DNA from: Delftia acidovorans
Lineage (GTDB): Bacteria; Pseudomonadota; Gammaproteobacteria; Burkholderiales; Burkholderiaceae_C
DNA: 64,000 nucleotides
NCBI GenBank assembly: GCA_031286585.1
Contig: JAITUC010000046.1
Span: 1 to 64,000, forward strand
Reading direction: 5' to 3'
The position numbers were made by a program, and so were the translations under genes. This document shows positions 27,466 to 35,785 of the stretch, in pieces. Every line of letters begins with the position of its first letter. Position 1 is the stretch's first letter. Under the pieces are notes generated by a model. It saw nothing but the letters and a program-made list of their open reading frames with translations. It was not told where the DNA came from and ran no database searches.

Positions 27466-27542
27466 GGCAGTTCTCCAGGAATGAGGGAGTGAAGTCGCGC
27501 AGGGCGTTCTTCCTTGGCCATCCGTTGGCAGATATCCGCACC

Positions 27543-27568
27543 AAAGAAAACGCCCCGCGAGCGGGGCT
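27543..27568 (-). terminator. Intrinsic terminator after the PRC-barrel gene
   Basis: On the minus strand GCCCCGC and GCGGGGC form a stem followed by GTTTTCTTTGG, about 25 bases after the stop of the PRC-barrel gene. Confidence 0.75.
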
Positions 27569-27594
27569 GTGTCAAAGACCGCAAGGGCCTGGAT

Positions 27595-27951
27595 TTACAG
27601 GTAGGGCACGCCGTAGTAATCGTTCACGCGGCGGCCATATTCATCGGTGTATGCCGGAGCCGTATCGCGCTCGTAGCGGGGCGCGTTGTCCAGTTGCTCA
27701 CGCGTGAGCGACACCACATAGCCATTCATGTCGGGTTCGTACTTGAGGGATTCCCAGGGCAGCGGATAGCGATCCGTTCCGATGCCCAGGAAGCCGCCGA
27801 ACTCCATGACGGCATAGCGCACCTTGCCGGACAGCTTGTCGATCATCAGCGTGTCTATGGTCCCCAGCTTGTCGCCGGCCGGGTTGTAGACATTGGTGCC
27901 GCTGACGGTTTCGGAAGAAATGACGCTCGATACGGTGTTGGGTGTGACCAT
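27595..27951 (-). CDS. PRC-barrel domain protein
   Basis: A 118-residue protein with a single PRC-barrel (about residues 12-85; GTNVYNPAGDKLGTIDTLMIDKLSGKVRYAVMEFGG). The C-terminal tail is rich in Tyr and Arg. Such proteins often accompany stress-related genes. ATG at 27951 follows GGAGAACGTC. Confidence 0.87.
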   Translation of the reverse strand: MVTPNTVSSVISSETVSGTNVYNPAGDKLGTIDTLMIDKLSGKVRYAVMEFGGFLGIGTDRYPLPWESLKYEPDMNGYVVSLTREQLDNAPRYERDTAPAYTDEYGRRVNDYYGVPYL

Positions 27952-28351
27952 GACGTTCTCCAGTGAGTGGGTTTGTGCTGACCCGCCAGCGCGGTGCGTC
28001 TGGCGGCTGAGCGATGCAGCCTTGAATGGGCGCGGGAGCCGGCCCGTCAAAAACCTGTGCATCGCCTGGCGAAGTCGAAGCCTGTGTGCTTCTGGGTTCT
28101 AGCTTAGGACGGCATCCGCGGGCACCGGGTAGTCGGGCCGCCGCGACCGGCGTAGGAGGTGCCTTGGACGGCGGAGGCCAGGTCCTACGAACCCCTGTAG
28201 TCAAGGTCGGCGGGGCTGCGGGCCTTGGCTGACGCGGGGCAGGAGCCTGGGCCGGCTGCGGCACGGCAGGGCGAGGCGTACAACAAAAACGACAGGGGAA
28301 CGAAGCGCAGGCAGTCCCGCATGCGTGTGGCAAGCCCCGAAGGAGAGCCCC
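27952..28351. other. Intergenic region between divergent small stress-type genes
   Basis: 400 bases without a credible gene. GC-rich, with promoter signals for both sides presumed but not recognisable. Open frames here overlap in several registers and lack ribosome sites. Confidence 0.5.
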
Positions 28352-28738
28352 ATGAAAGCAAGCAACAAGCCATCCATCCAGCCGGCGTCCGCGGATACCC
28401 CCGAGGATGAGGACCTTGCCGAGCATGCACGCCCCGGCCACGGCGTGCCCTCCCAGGATCCCGATGCAGCCGCCCAGTACCAGCTGTCTCCCGAGGATGC
28501 GGAGCGCGAGTCGCGCTCGGTATTCATCGGCGGCGGCGTGCTGGCCGGGGCGGCTGCGGGCGCGGCGGCAGGCGCTGCCATTGCCGGCCCCGTGGGCGTT
28601 GTGGTGGGCGGCACCGTCGGCAGCGTGGCCGGTGCTTTGAGCGGTGCCGCTGCGGGTGCGGTGGCACCGGGCGAGAACGCGCAAAAGCCCAGGCAGCAAG
28701 CTCGGCCCCCGCAGCCGGGCAGCAAGTCTTCCGGGTGA
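28352..28738 (+). CDS. Glycine-zipper-type hypothetical protein
   Basis: A 128-residue protein. An acidic, Pro-rich N-terminal half is followed by a long Gly/Ala zipper (about residues 60-102; GGGVLAGAAAGAAAGAAIAG type) that could insert in a membrane, and a basic Pro/Gln tail. AAGGAGAG lies 5 bases before ATG at 28352. Function unknown; similar zipper proteins occur in stress-induced sets with PRC-barrel and DUF1304 proteins, as here. Confidence 0.7.
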   Translation: MKASNKPSIQPASADTPEDEDLAEHARPGHGVPSQDPDAAAQYQLSPEDAERESRSVFIGGGVLAGAAAGAAAGAAIAGPVGVVVGGTVGSVAGALSGAAAGAVAPGENAQKPRQQARPPQPGSKSSG

Positions 28739-28838
28739 TATGGGGCGGGCTGCTGCGGACCGTGTGTAGCGCGGCGGCCATGGACGGCGGGGGTCGCATC
28801 CCGTATACAGAGGCCTGTCCACTTTCTTCCCACCCCAG

Positions 28839-29189
28839 ATGGCCAACGTACTCATCGGCATCGTCGCCGCAATCCATGTCTACATCCTCGTGCTGGAGAT
28901 GTTTCTCTGGGACCGGCCGGCCGGACGGCGCGCGTTTGGCCTGACGCCCGAATTTGCGCAGCAGACCAGGACACTGGCCGCCAACCAGGGCCTGTACAAC
29001 GGCTTTCTCGCCGCCGGGCTGATCTGGGGGCTGGCGCAGGGTGCCGATGGCCTGGACTTCAAGTACTTCTTCCTGGTCTGCGTGCTGGTGGCCGGCGTGT
29101 ATGGCGCCGCCACGGCCAGCCGCAAGATCCTCTGGGTGCAGGCCGTGCCGGCCGCTGTGTCGCTGATCGCGCTGTACCTGGGCCTTTGA
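28839..29189 (+). CDS. DUF1304 family membrane protein
   Basis: A 116-residue protein with four membrane segments. The family pattern is visible: HVYILVLEMFLWDRPAGRRAFGL and then NQGLYNGFLAAGLIWGL. Role unknown. Convergent with the pilus-like operon. Confidence 0.88.
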   Translation: MANVLIGIVAAIHVYILVLEMFLWDRPAGRRAFGLTPEFAQQTRTLAANQGLYNGFLAAGLIWGLAQGADGLDFKYFFLVCVLVAGVYGAATASRKILWVQAVPAAVSLIALYLGL

Positions 29190-29216
29190 GCGTGCCCGGA
29201 GCAACCGAAGCCACCT

Positions 29217-29243
29217 AAGTGCCCCAAGTGCCCAAAGTGCTCA
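29217..29243. repeat. 9-bp tandem repeat at the end of the pilus-like operon
   Basis: Three units, AAGTGCCCC, AAGTGCCCA, AAGTGCTCA. The third contains the stop codon of the last minus-strand pilus-like gene. A related 9-base array (unit GAAGTGCGG) lies after the pdxA-fusion gene at 35714-35767. Confidence 0.7.
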
Positions 29244-29882
29244 GGGCGAACTCGCGGTGAAGGTGACCTGCCCGGTGTAGGTGCCTGCCGTGCGGGAGGC
29301 CAGGTTGGCATAGGACAGGGTCCAGTTCGCCGTGCGCTGGGTGACCAGCCCTGCAAAGGCGGTGGCCACCACGTTGACCGCTGCGCCCGTGCCCGTGTTG
29401 GGTATCGGCGGTGCGGGCAGGTTGCTGTCGCTGGTGGCGATGGTGATCTCCGACAGCGGGATGGTATTGGCCCCGCTGGCCAGCGCCGTGGTGGCCGTGG
29501 CGCGCAGCGTGACCTGGCCTGCGTTGCTGCGCACCTCCACCGGCAGCACATTGCCGCTGGGCATGATGCTGAAGCCGGGGGGCGCGCCGCTCCAGTCCAC
29601 CGAGGTGTTGCTGCCCGCCACGGGCGTGGTGGGCACGCCCGGGATGGACGGGGTGAGTACGAAGGCCACGCTGCTGGGCGTGCCGCCGGGCGTGGGCCAG
29701 TTGCCGTCGCCTATGCGAAAGAAGATGAACTTGTCGATGGCGATGGTGAAGTCCAGGTTCACCGAGGTGCTCAGCGGCACCACCAGGCTCGGGCCTGTGG
29801 TGCTGGAGGCCGCATGCACGGTATGCCCCAGGCCGCCCAGCGCCATGGACAGGCCCAGCCACGCCATCGGCCGCGTTCCCAT
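29241..29882 (-). CDS. Pilin-like secreted subunit C
   Basis: A 213-residue exported protein (signal peptide about residues 1-24, ending HAASS-like). It is Ser/Thr-rich and mostly beta. It shares with subunit A the block SIPGVPTTPxA-xxNT-xVDWxGAxP and with all three subunits an ending of the form AGTY-GxVTFTA. No cysteine pair is visible. The start at 29882 overlaps the chaperone stop (ATGA). It is the last gene of the six-gene operon. Likely a fibre or pilus subunit folded by the chaperone. Confidence 0.65.
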   Translation of the reverse strand: MGTRPMAWLGLSMALGGLGHTVHAASSTTGPSLVVPLSTSVNLDFTIAIDKFIFFRIGDGNWPTPGGTPSSVAFVLTPSIPGVPTTPVAGSNTSVDWSGAPPGFSIMPSGNVLPVEVRSNAGQVTLRATATTALASGANTIPLSEITIATSDSNLPAPPIPNTGTGAAVNVVATAFAGLVTQRTANWTLSYANLASRTAGTYTGQVTFTASSP

Positions 29883-30688
29883 CACTTCAGCTCCGCATCG
29901 ATCTTGAAGCTGCCTTTTTCCCAGTCCAGGCTGCCCCTGGCCTTGACCGGATATACGGGCTGGGGGGCGGGCTGGCCGTCTTCACCCTTGGGCATCAGGG
30001 CCAGCGTGCGTGTCTGGCCCGGCAGTATGGGCGTGCCTTCCGGTACCAGTTCGAAGCGGCGGCCCTTGCTGTCCACGGCGTCCAGGCTGCCTTCCAGCCG
30101 GCCATGGGCATCGCCGGTGTTGCTCACGGTCATCAGGGCGCGGCGCGTCTTGCCGTCTTCGGCCATGGAAAGCTGGCGAATGTCCAGCTGGGGCGCAGCA
30201 CCCCCCAGCGTCACGTAGACGGCCACCGCGATGCGGCCCGTGACAGGCAGGCTCAGGCTGGCGCCGCCGCTGCGGATGAAGGTCTGCTGCGCGGGCTCCA
30301 CGCCTTCGATGGCGATCATGAAGCGGCACTCGCCGCGCGGCGCATCGGCAGGCGGCTCCACCTGGAAGCGGAAGGCCTTCTTGCTGCGGCCTGCAATGGT
30401 GACGCTGCGCCGCTCCAGCAGCACCCAGGGCCGGCAACTGCCGGGCAGCAGTTCGTCGTGGTAGGTGATGTCGCCCGTGTCGGAATAGGTCCAGTCGATG
30501 GTGCGCATGGCCACCTCGGTGGGTGCCGAGGCCAGGTTGTGGATGTCCAGCGATTGGCCCGTGCGCGCGCCCGGCTTGGCCGACAGCTCGAAACGCGAGG
30601 GCGCCACGGCCAGCTCGAACGGTGCGGCGGCAGCGCCGCTGCAGGCGATCAGCAGGGCCAGTGAAACGGCGATTGAAGGAGCTTTCAT
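29882..30688 (-). CDS. PapD-like periplasmic chaperone
   Basis: A 268-residue exported protein (signal peptide about 1-22). The first immunoglobulin-like domain shows FELAVAPSRFELSAKPGARTGQSLDIHNLASAPTEVAMRTIDW, and a basic strand RSKKAFRFQVEPP follows. The second domain ends near the C-terminus. The sequence matches the non-classical PapD-like group better than FimC itself. Its start overlaps the stop of the gene before it (ATGA). Presumed to keep the neighbouring subunits in a secretion-competent state. Confidence 0.75.
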   Translation of the reverse strand: MKAPSIAVSLALLIACSGAAAAPFELAVAPSRFELSAKPGARTGQSLDIHNLASAPTEVAMRTIDWTYSDTGDITYHDELLPGSCRPWVLLERRSVTIAGRSKKAFRFQVEPPADAPRGECRFMIAIEGVEPAQQTFIRSGGASLSLPVTGRIAVAVYVTLGGAAPQLDIRQLSMAEDGKTRRALMTVSNTGDAHGRLEGSLDAVDSKGRRFELVPEGTPILPGQTRTLALMPKGEDGQPAPQPVYPVKARGSLDWEKGSFKIDAELK

Positions 30689-31170
30689 GGCAGGGTTTCG
30701 ATCTCGAAGTAGGACTCGAAGCTCAGTGCCGAGCCCCGGGGCAGGCGCAGCTCGGCAGGGTCGATGTGCAGCGTGAGGTCGAAAACCTCGGCCATCCAGG
30801 GCGTGCGGACCACGCCGTTCCAGACCTGGACCCGGTCGCCCGGCCGGCCCGTGCCGCCCGCGAAGACACCATTGCCGCGCCACTGCACCTGCATGCCCGC
30901 AGGTGAGCGCAGGCCCGTGACCAGTGCGGGAATCACATAGAAGATGCGCGCCGTGCGGCCCACATGGGGCGCCGTGGCCAGCCGGTATTCGATGCGTCCC
31001 ATGGGCAGCTCCAGCAGCCGCTCGCCGATGACCCTGGCCCGGGCGAAGTCGCTGCGGACCTGGGATCGGGGCGAGGCCGAGTCGTCCAGCCGCGCCACGT
31101 CGGCATGTGCCGCGAGGGCCGTGGCCCAGGCCAGCGTGATGCACAGGAGCGGCCAGGGCAGCGGCCTCAT
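30685..31170 (-). CDS. Secreted protein of unknown function in the pilus-like operon
   Basis: A 161-residue exported protein (signal peptide about 1-21, cleavage near AHADVAR). Mostly beta (IEYRLATAPHVGRTARIFYVIPALVTGL, PRGSALSFESYFEIETLP). It has no pilin-type ending and no cysteine in the mature part. Overlaps both neighbours by ATGA, so it is an obligate part of the operon. It could be a second, shorter chaperone-like or tip-adaptor protein. Confidence 0.6.
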   Translation of the reverse strand: MRPLPWPLLCITLAWATALAAHADVARLDDSASPRSQVRSDFARARVIGERLLELPMGRIEYRLATAPHVGRTARIFYVIPALVTGLRSPAGMQVQWRGNGVFAGGTGRPGDRVQVWNGVVRTPWMAEVFDLTLHIDPAELRLPRGSALSFESYFEIETLP

Positions 31171-31787
31171 ACCATCGATGCCGTGAAGCGCACGGTGCCC
31201 TTGTAGTTGCCGCCCGGGTAGACCACGTCGTTGTCGTAGGTGAACTGCAGCACGGTGCCGGTCAGTTGCCGGGACTGGAAGGTCCAGCCCAACGCGGGGC
31301 AGAGGATGCCCGTGCAGAACGAAGCGTTGGCGTTGTAGCTGGCGATGGTCTGGCTGGCGCTGGCGGTGAAGCGGCCGCTCTGTATGTCGCCGGAGGCGGC
31401 GGTGTCGTTGCCGGTGGCCACCCAGCTGATCTTGCTGAAGGGAATCGTCGCGCTGCCGCAGCCTCCCGACTGGCATGCCAGGGCGGTGCTCGAATCGACG
31501 ACCAGCGTCACGGGCCTGGAGATCGCTGTGCCCAGCATGGGGCGTGTGGGCGCCACGGAGATACCGATGCTGGGCGTGCCCGTCACAGGGGCCGGCGTGA
31601 GGCCGGCGTTGGCCCCCGTGACGCTGAAGGCCACGGTATCGACCATGGTGCCGGCCGTGCCCACGCGCAGCGTCAGGCTGTAGTTGAGGGGATCGTTGTC
31701 GGTCACGATGGTGAAGACGGCCTGCACGGGCGGCACGGCAACGGCAAGGGCCGCCGCGGCCAGCAGGCGTGGCAATGCCTTGTCCAT
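31167..31787 (-). CDS. Pilin-like secreted subunit B
   Basis: A 206-residue exported protein (signal peptide about 1-23, VQAVF). It shares LTLRVGT-x-TMVDTVAF with subunit A (LLRVGSTNTTVDTVTW) and ends YPGGNYKGTVRFTASMV like the other subunits. It has two cysteine pairs in short loops (CQSGGC, CTGILC), unlike subunits A and C. Overlaps both adjacent genes (ATGA). Possibly a tip or adaptor subunit, because it is the most divergent. Confidence 0.65.
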   Translation of the reverse strand: MDKALPRLLAAAALAVAVPPVQAVFTIVTDNDPLNYSLTLRVGTAGTMVDTVAFSVTGANAGLTPAPVTGTPSIGISVAPTRPMLGTAISRPVTLVVDSSTALACQSGGCGSATIPFSKISWVATGNDTAASGDIQSGRFTASASQTIASYNANASFCTGILCPALGWTFQSRQLTGTVLQFTYDNDVVYPGGNYKGTVRFTASMV

Positions 31788-32398
31788 CAGATGCCCTGGG
31801 CCGTGTAGGTGATGGTGTTGGTATAGGTGTTGGCGGCCCACGTGGCGGGCGCGCCGCCGAGGGCATAGGCCCAGGTGCCGGTGGCAACGACGTTGGAGGG
31901 GAACGAGGTCGAGGCGCATGCGCCCAGGTTGGCGCCCGGGTGGGGCAGCGTGCCCGTGGTGGTGATGGTGAAGTTGGCGTTGGACGGGCCGCCCGTGGCA
32001 TTCCAGGCGCCCACGGAGCAGTTGATGGTGCCGGCGCCCGCATTGGTCCAGGCATAGACGGTGAGCGTGGCGGCGGCCGAGGTGGTGGTCACGGTGGGCG
32101 CGGCGCCGTTCCAGTCCACGTTGGTGTTGTTCACCGAGGCCAGCGGCGTGGTGGGCACGCCGGGGATGCTCAGCGTCGAGGTCCAGGTCACCGTGTCCAC
32201 CGTGGTATTGGTCGAGCCCACGCGCAGCAGGATGAGCTTGGGCACGGTCACGCTGAGGTTGACCTTGGCCTGGGCCGTGATGGTTCCGGTGCCCGAGCCG
32301 TACTGGCTCTCGGCCATGGCTGGCAACGCGGCCAGGGCCAGGCCGAAGCCGCTGAGCGAAACGGCCAGCAGGCGTCGGGCGATGGGTGTTCGGTTCAT
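31787..32398 (-). CDS. Pilin-like secreted subunit A (likely major subunit)
   Basis: A 203-residue exported protein (signal peptide about 1-29, ending AMAES). Thr/Ala/Asn-rich beta protein opening with TGTITAQAKVNLSVTVPKLI. AAGGAGA 6 bases before ATG is the best ribosome site in the operon, in line with a highly made subunit. Two cysteines (INCSV, LGACA) could bridge. Shared motifs with subunits B and C show that the three are paralogues. Confidence 0.7.
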   Translation of the reverse strand: MNRTPIARRLLAVSLSGFGLALAALPAMAESQYGSGTGTITAQAKVNLSVTVPKLILLRVGSTNTTVDTVTWTSTLSIPGVPTTPLASVNNTNVDWNGAAPTVTTTSAAATLTVYAWTNAGAGTINCSVGAWNATGGPSNANFTITTTGTLPHPGANLGACASTSFPSNVVATGTWAYALGGAPATWAANTYTNTITYTAQGI

Positions 32399-32451
32399 GG
32401 GATCTCCTTGGATGGAAAGGGTTGTCTGGGAAGCCTGCGCGCCTTGCTCAT

Positions 32452-34788
32452 TCATTCACCCACCTTGACCACGGCAATCGACGCCGAGGCCTGGCCGCGC
32501 AGGGGCACTTGCACGCTGCTGGTGTTGTCGCCCGAAGCGCCCCAAGGCAGCGGGATGCTTTCCTGGGTGAGCGACAGCCGGTGGTGGCCCGTGGGCACCA
32601 CCGGGAATTCGAACTGGCCGTCGCGGTCGGTCACCGTGCGGTAGCGGCCGTCGAGCACCACCTCGACCCCGGCCACGCCCGCCTCGCCCGCCTGCTGTTC
32701 GCCGTCGCGGTTGGCGTCGTAGAACACACGGCCTGACAGGCTGCCGCCGCCCACGCCCTCGCCGGGTGCGCCTGCGGCCGCATAGGCCGTGCCCGCGCTG
32801 CCTTCCCAGCGCAGGTAGACATAGGCGGTCTTCTCGTCGCTGCGGTAGAGGTTGGGCAGGGAAGAGGGGGTGGGCAGCAGCGAGGACCGGGCCTGGTTGA
32901 AGTGCGCCAGGACGCCCATGCGCCAGCCCCGGCCCAGCTCCTTCTCGGCCGACAGCGAGCCCGACAGGCCCCGGCTGGTGTAGAGGCTGCCGCTTTGCGA
33001 GGTGTAGCGCAGGTTGCCGCCCAGTTGCAGCCCGCTTTCCAGCCAGTAGCGCCATTGCAGCCCGGCCGTTGGATAGTTGCGCGACATGCCGCCGCTGCGG
33101 TCGCGCGCATAGCCCAGCGTGGTGGTGAGCTCGGACCGCAGCGTTGACTGGCGTGCACCGGCCCAGTCCTGCTCCCACTGCACCTCCTGGCCCGTGGCGG
33201 CGGAGTCGCCCAGCACGATGAGCTCGTTGCGCCGGACGGTCAGCATGAAGCGGCTGCGCGGCCAGTCGAAAAAGCGGGTCTGGTAGAACGCGCTGCCATA
33301 GATGCTGCGCGATTGGCCGCCGCCTGCGGTGCCTGCATCGTTGTGTGTCTGGTAGGCGCTGAAGCTGCCGCCCACGGCCGTGTGCCGGTCTAACTGGTAT
33401 TGGGCATTGCCATTCGCTCCCAGGCGGCGGTAGCCCGACAGTTGAAAGCCTGCGTCCTGCTCCATGGTTTGCGGCGTGCGTTCGTAGTCCAGCCCCATGC
33501 CCCAGCTCAGGCGGTTGGCATGGCGGTCCACGCGCCAATAGGCGCCGCGCGCCGCGCTGGACAGCGCGTAGTCGCCAAAGTGCAGCTGGGGCTGGGCGGC
33601 ATGCAGGCCGAATTCATGGCGGTAGGCGCCCGCGCGCGCGCTGGCCTCGATGAACAGGCCCTGGGCGCTGCGGCCCTCCATGCCGGCGGTGCCTGCCGCT
33701 GGAGAGAACAGGAGCGCGCTGGTGCGGCTGCCCAGCAGCGTGGTGCGGAGCCTGAAGTCGCCATCGCGCAGCACGCCGCGCCCGTAGCCCAGCGAGGCGG
33801 CCCAGCTGGTCACGCGCTTGCTGCCCAGGCCCAGGGCGGAGCCGGGGTCATATGGGGCGTCATCGCCGCGGTAGTGCCTGGGGCCGTAGTAGGCAGGAAT
33901 ATCGTCGGCCTGGTCCAGCTGGAAGGCAGCAAACCATGGGCCATCCAGCCGCACGGTGGCACCCAGCCAGCCCAGCGTGCCCTGGTTTTTCTCGAATCCC
34001 GGGTAGGGCCCTCCCGTGAGAAGGCCGCGCTGGCCGTAGCCCGCGCGCAGGTCAAGGTCCGGGCGGAAGAGGCGCGCCGAGGCGCCGCGCACGGTGGTCG
34101 ATCCCAGCGACAGCCGGTAGTTGCGCGCCAGGCCATCGGTCAGCTCGCTGTAGAGGTCGCCCACGGCCGTGTCGGCAAAGGTCTGCGTGGTCAGCGGAAA
34201 GCCAAGGTTGCGCAGCGTGAAGCGCTCGCTCGTGGCCTGCCGGGCATAGCCCAGGCCACCAATACTCAGGCCGCCCATACCCAGGCCGTTGCCATAGTTG
34301 TCGCCGCTCAGGTGCCGGCCTTCGGCCTGCAGGGTGAACTCGCCGTAGTTCAGTGTCTCGCGGCGGTACTCGAGGCGCTGGCCGATTTCGGTGGCGCGCT
34401 GGCGGCCATGGCCGGTGGTGCGGGAGTCGCACAGGCCCAGGCGGCTTTCCACCACCCAGGCGCGAAAGCCCTCGGGCTGCTCGGCTTCGGGCTCGGCGGC
34501 AGCGGACTGCGCGATCTCGTCCGGATCCATGAAACGGTCCTGGTAGGCGGGGGCGGCCCCGTCGGCGAGTGCCTTGAGCCGGGCCTGCTCGGCCTGGCTG
34601 CGGTCCAGGGATTCGATGCGTGCCTCAGCCATGGAGGTGCCGGCAACGGCCGCCGTTGGGGGTGTTTGCGCCTGTGCGCCCGACAGAAAGACGGGCGCGG
34701 CTGCCAGGCTCCACACAAGGCATGCGAGCGGCAGGCGCGACCAGACTCCAGCGGGGCCGGCAACGGTCCGCGGCGGCGTTCGAATCAT
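32452..34788 (-). CDS. Large outer-membrane barrel protein with C-terminal SdrD_B-like module (usher-like role proposed)
   Basis: A 778-residue exported protein. A signal region (about 1-45) is followed by an acidic, helical N-terminal segment (about 55-110). From about 120 to 665 the sequence alternates short amphipathic strands rich in Tyr, Trp, Arg and Gly (ATEIGQRLEYRRETLNYGEF, LQWRYWLESGLQLGGNLRY), as in a large beta barrel. Residues 683-778 form an SdrD_B/CNA_B-like domain with GRVFYDANRDGEQQAGEAGV. Size and position fit an usher, but the usual usher N-terminal and plug signatures are not recognised. The ATG at 34788 has only a weak ribosome site. First gene of the operon, 53 bases before subunit A. 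Confidence 0.65.
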   Translation of the reverse strand: MIRTPPRTVAGPAGVWSRLPLACLVWSLAAAPVFLSGAQAQTPPTAAVAGTSMAEARIESLDRSQAEQARLKALADGAAPAYQDRFMDPDEIAQSAAAEPEAEQPEGFRAWVVESRLGLCDSRTTGHGRQRATEIGQRLEYRRETLNYGEFTLQAEGRHLSGDNYGNGLGMGGLSIGGLGYARQATSERFTLRNLGFPLTTQTFADTAVGDLYSELTDGLARNYRLSLGSTTVRGASARLFRPDLDLRAGYGQRGLLTGGPYPGFEKNQGTLGWLGATVRLDGPWFAAFQLDQADDIPAYYGPRHYRGDDAPYDPGSALGLGSKRVTSWAASLGYGRGVLRDGDFRLRTTLLGSRTSALLFSPAAGTAGMEGRSAQGLFIEASARAGAYRHEFGLHAAQPQLHFGDYALSSAARGAYWRVDRHANRLSWGMGLDYERTPQTMEQDAGFQLSGYRRLGANGNAQYQLDRHTAVGGSFSAYQTHNDAGTAGGGQSRSIYGSAFYQTRFFDWPRSRFMLTVRRNELIVLGDSAATGQEVQWEQDWAGARQSTLRSELTTTLGYARDRSGGMSRNYPTAGLQWRYWLESGLQLGGNLRYTSQSGSLYTSRGLSGSLSAEKELGRGWRMGVLAHFNQARSSLLPTPSSLPNLYRSDEKTAYVYLRWEGSAGTAYAAAGAPGEGVGGGSLSGRVFYDANRDGEQQAGEAGVAGVEVVLDGRYRTVTDRDGQFEFPVVPTGHHRLSLTQESIPLPWGASGDNTSSVQVPLRGQASASIAVVKVGE

Positions 34789-34861
34789 CAACCAAGATCC
34801 CTGCTTTATTCATCGGATGCCAAGCCATCTGGCCAAAACAACTGATCACAAAACTGCGGAA

Positions 34862-34941
34862 AATGGCTGAATGCGTGCAGCCATTGATTGGTTCCTGCAA
34901 ATACCGGCGCTACACTTCGAAGAGCAGCCATTGTCAATGGC
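34862..34941. promoter_or_regulatory. Cluster of GCCATTG palindromes before the pilus-like operon
   Basis: AATGGCT (34862-34868) and AGCCATT (34879-34885) are perfect inverted arms. Forty bases on, GCCATTG-T-CAATGGC (34927-34941) is a perfect palindrome with the same half-site. The cluster lies 75-155 bases upstream of the barrel gene start, a fitting place for a regulator. No regulator gene is adjacent. Confidence 0.45.
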
Positions 34942-35713
34942 GTGCCGAATGGGCGGTATTCAGGATGAATATCATCGTTCCTTAAATGGCATGGTTTATC
35001 CAGTAGGACGACACGCTGCCGGATGGTAGGGCAAGTGTTGATGTCATTCGATGTTCATCTGTGGCGTTGCGGTGCCTGGCTGGCAGTGCCCGGAGGACTT
35101 TTGGCGGGCTTTGCATTTTTGCCATGGATGAGTTTCAGGTTTTCTATTGATAGCAATGAATCATTTGCTTTTCATGCGGCAATAGGCTGCCGGGCGTTAT
35201 CTCCGTGGTCAGGCAATGCATCTGTTGGAAAACCAGGGTTCTCATCAGATTCCGGCTGCTGGAGAATCAAGGAAAGGCGCGACTGAAGTGCGCCAGGTTC
35301 TGATTGGTTTTCGGACTGGTATCCGGCCAGGTTCATTGATGCAGGCTAAGGCACCCGCGCCAATGCAAGCTGCCGCAATCATTTGCCCTGTCTTCATGAA
35401 CTCTCAGGCGCATCACAGGCAAGGCCGACGCAGACCCCGGGCACCCTGGAGGGTGCTCGTGGTCATGGCGTTGGCTGTCGTTGTGACCCTGGTGGCAGGC
35501 CTGTCCCCCTGGAAGGCCCCGCAGCGTGGCGAGGCGGCAAGCCGCATGAAAGGCCTTGCAGGCGGTGCGTTCCTCCTGGCCAAGAAGCGCCAGTTCCATG
35601 TGGTCCAGCGGCTGAAGACCCACCGCCTGGCCGAAGCCGAGCGGCGCCAGTTGCTGGCCCGCGACACCGGCGGGCGGAATGTGCGGGAGGCGTGGCAGAC
35701 GCGGGCGATTTCG

Positions 35714-35767
35714 GAGGTTCGGGAGGTTCGGGAAGTGCGGGAAGTGCGGGAAGTGCGGGAAGTGCGC
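35714..35767. repeat. 9-bp tandem array after the pdxA-fusion gene
   Basis: Six 9-base units: GAGGTTCGG twice, GAAGTGCGG three times, GAAGTGCGC once. It ends 18 bases past the stop of the PdxA-fusion gene (minus strand). The sequence invites slippage. Confidence 0.85.
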
Positions 35768-35785
35768 GCGGTGGCCGGCCCGGTC

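Larger units (their letters stand above)
34789..35785. other. Long intergenic region upstream of the pilus-like operon
   Basis: About 1 kb without a convincing gene. The half near 34.8-35.2 kb is AT-rich and should hold the operon promoter. The other half is GC-rich and ends with a 9-bp tandem array. A plus-strand frame from 35396 codes for a hydrophobic segment but then runs through the array and antisense to the next gene, so it is not called. Confidence 0.55.

Noticed and set aside
35023..35286. 87-codon plus-strand open frame upstream of the pilus-like operon
   Set aside because: No ribosome site, no recognisable motif and composition like the surrounding intergenic DNA.
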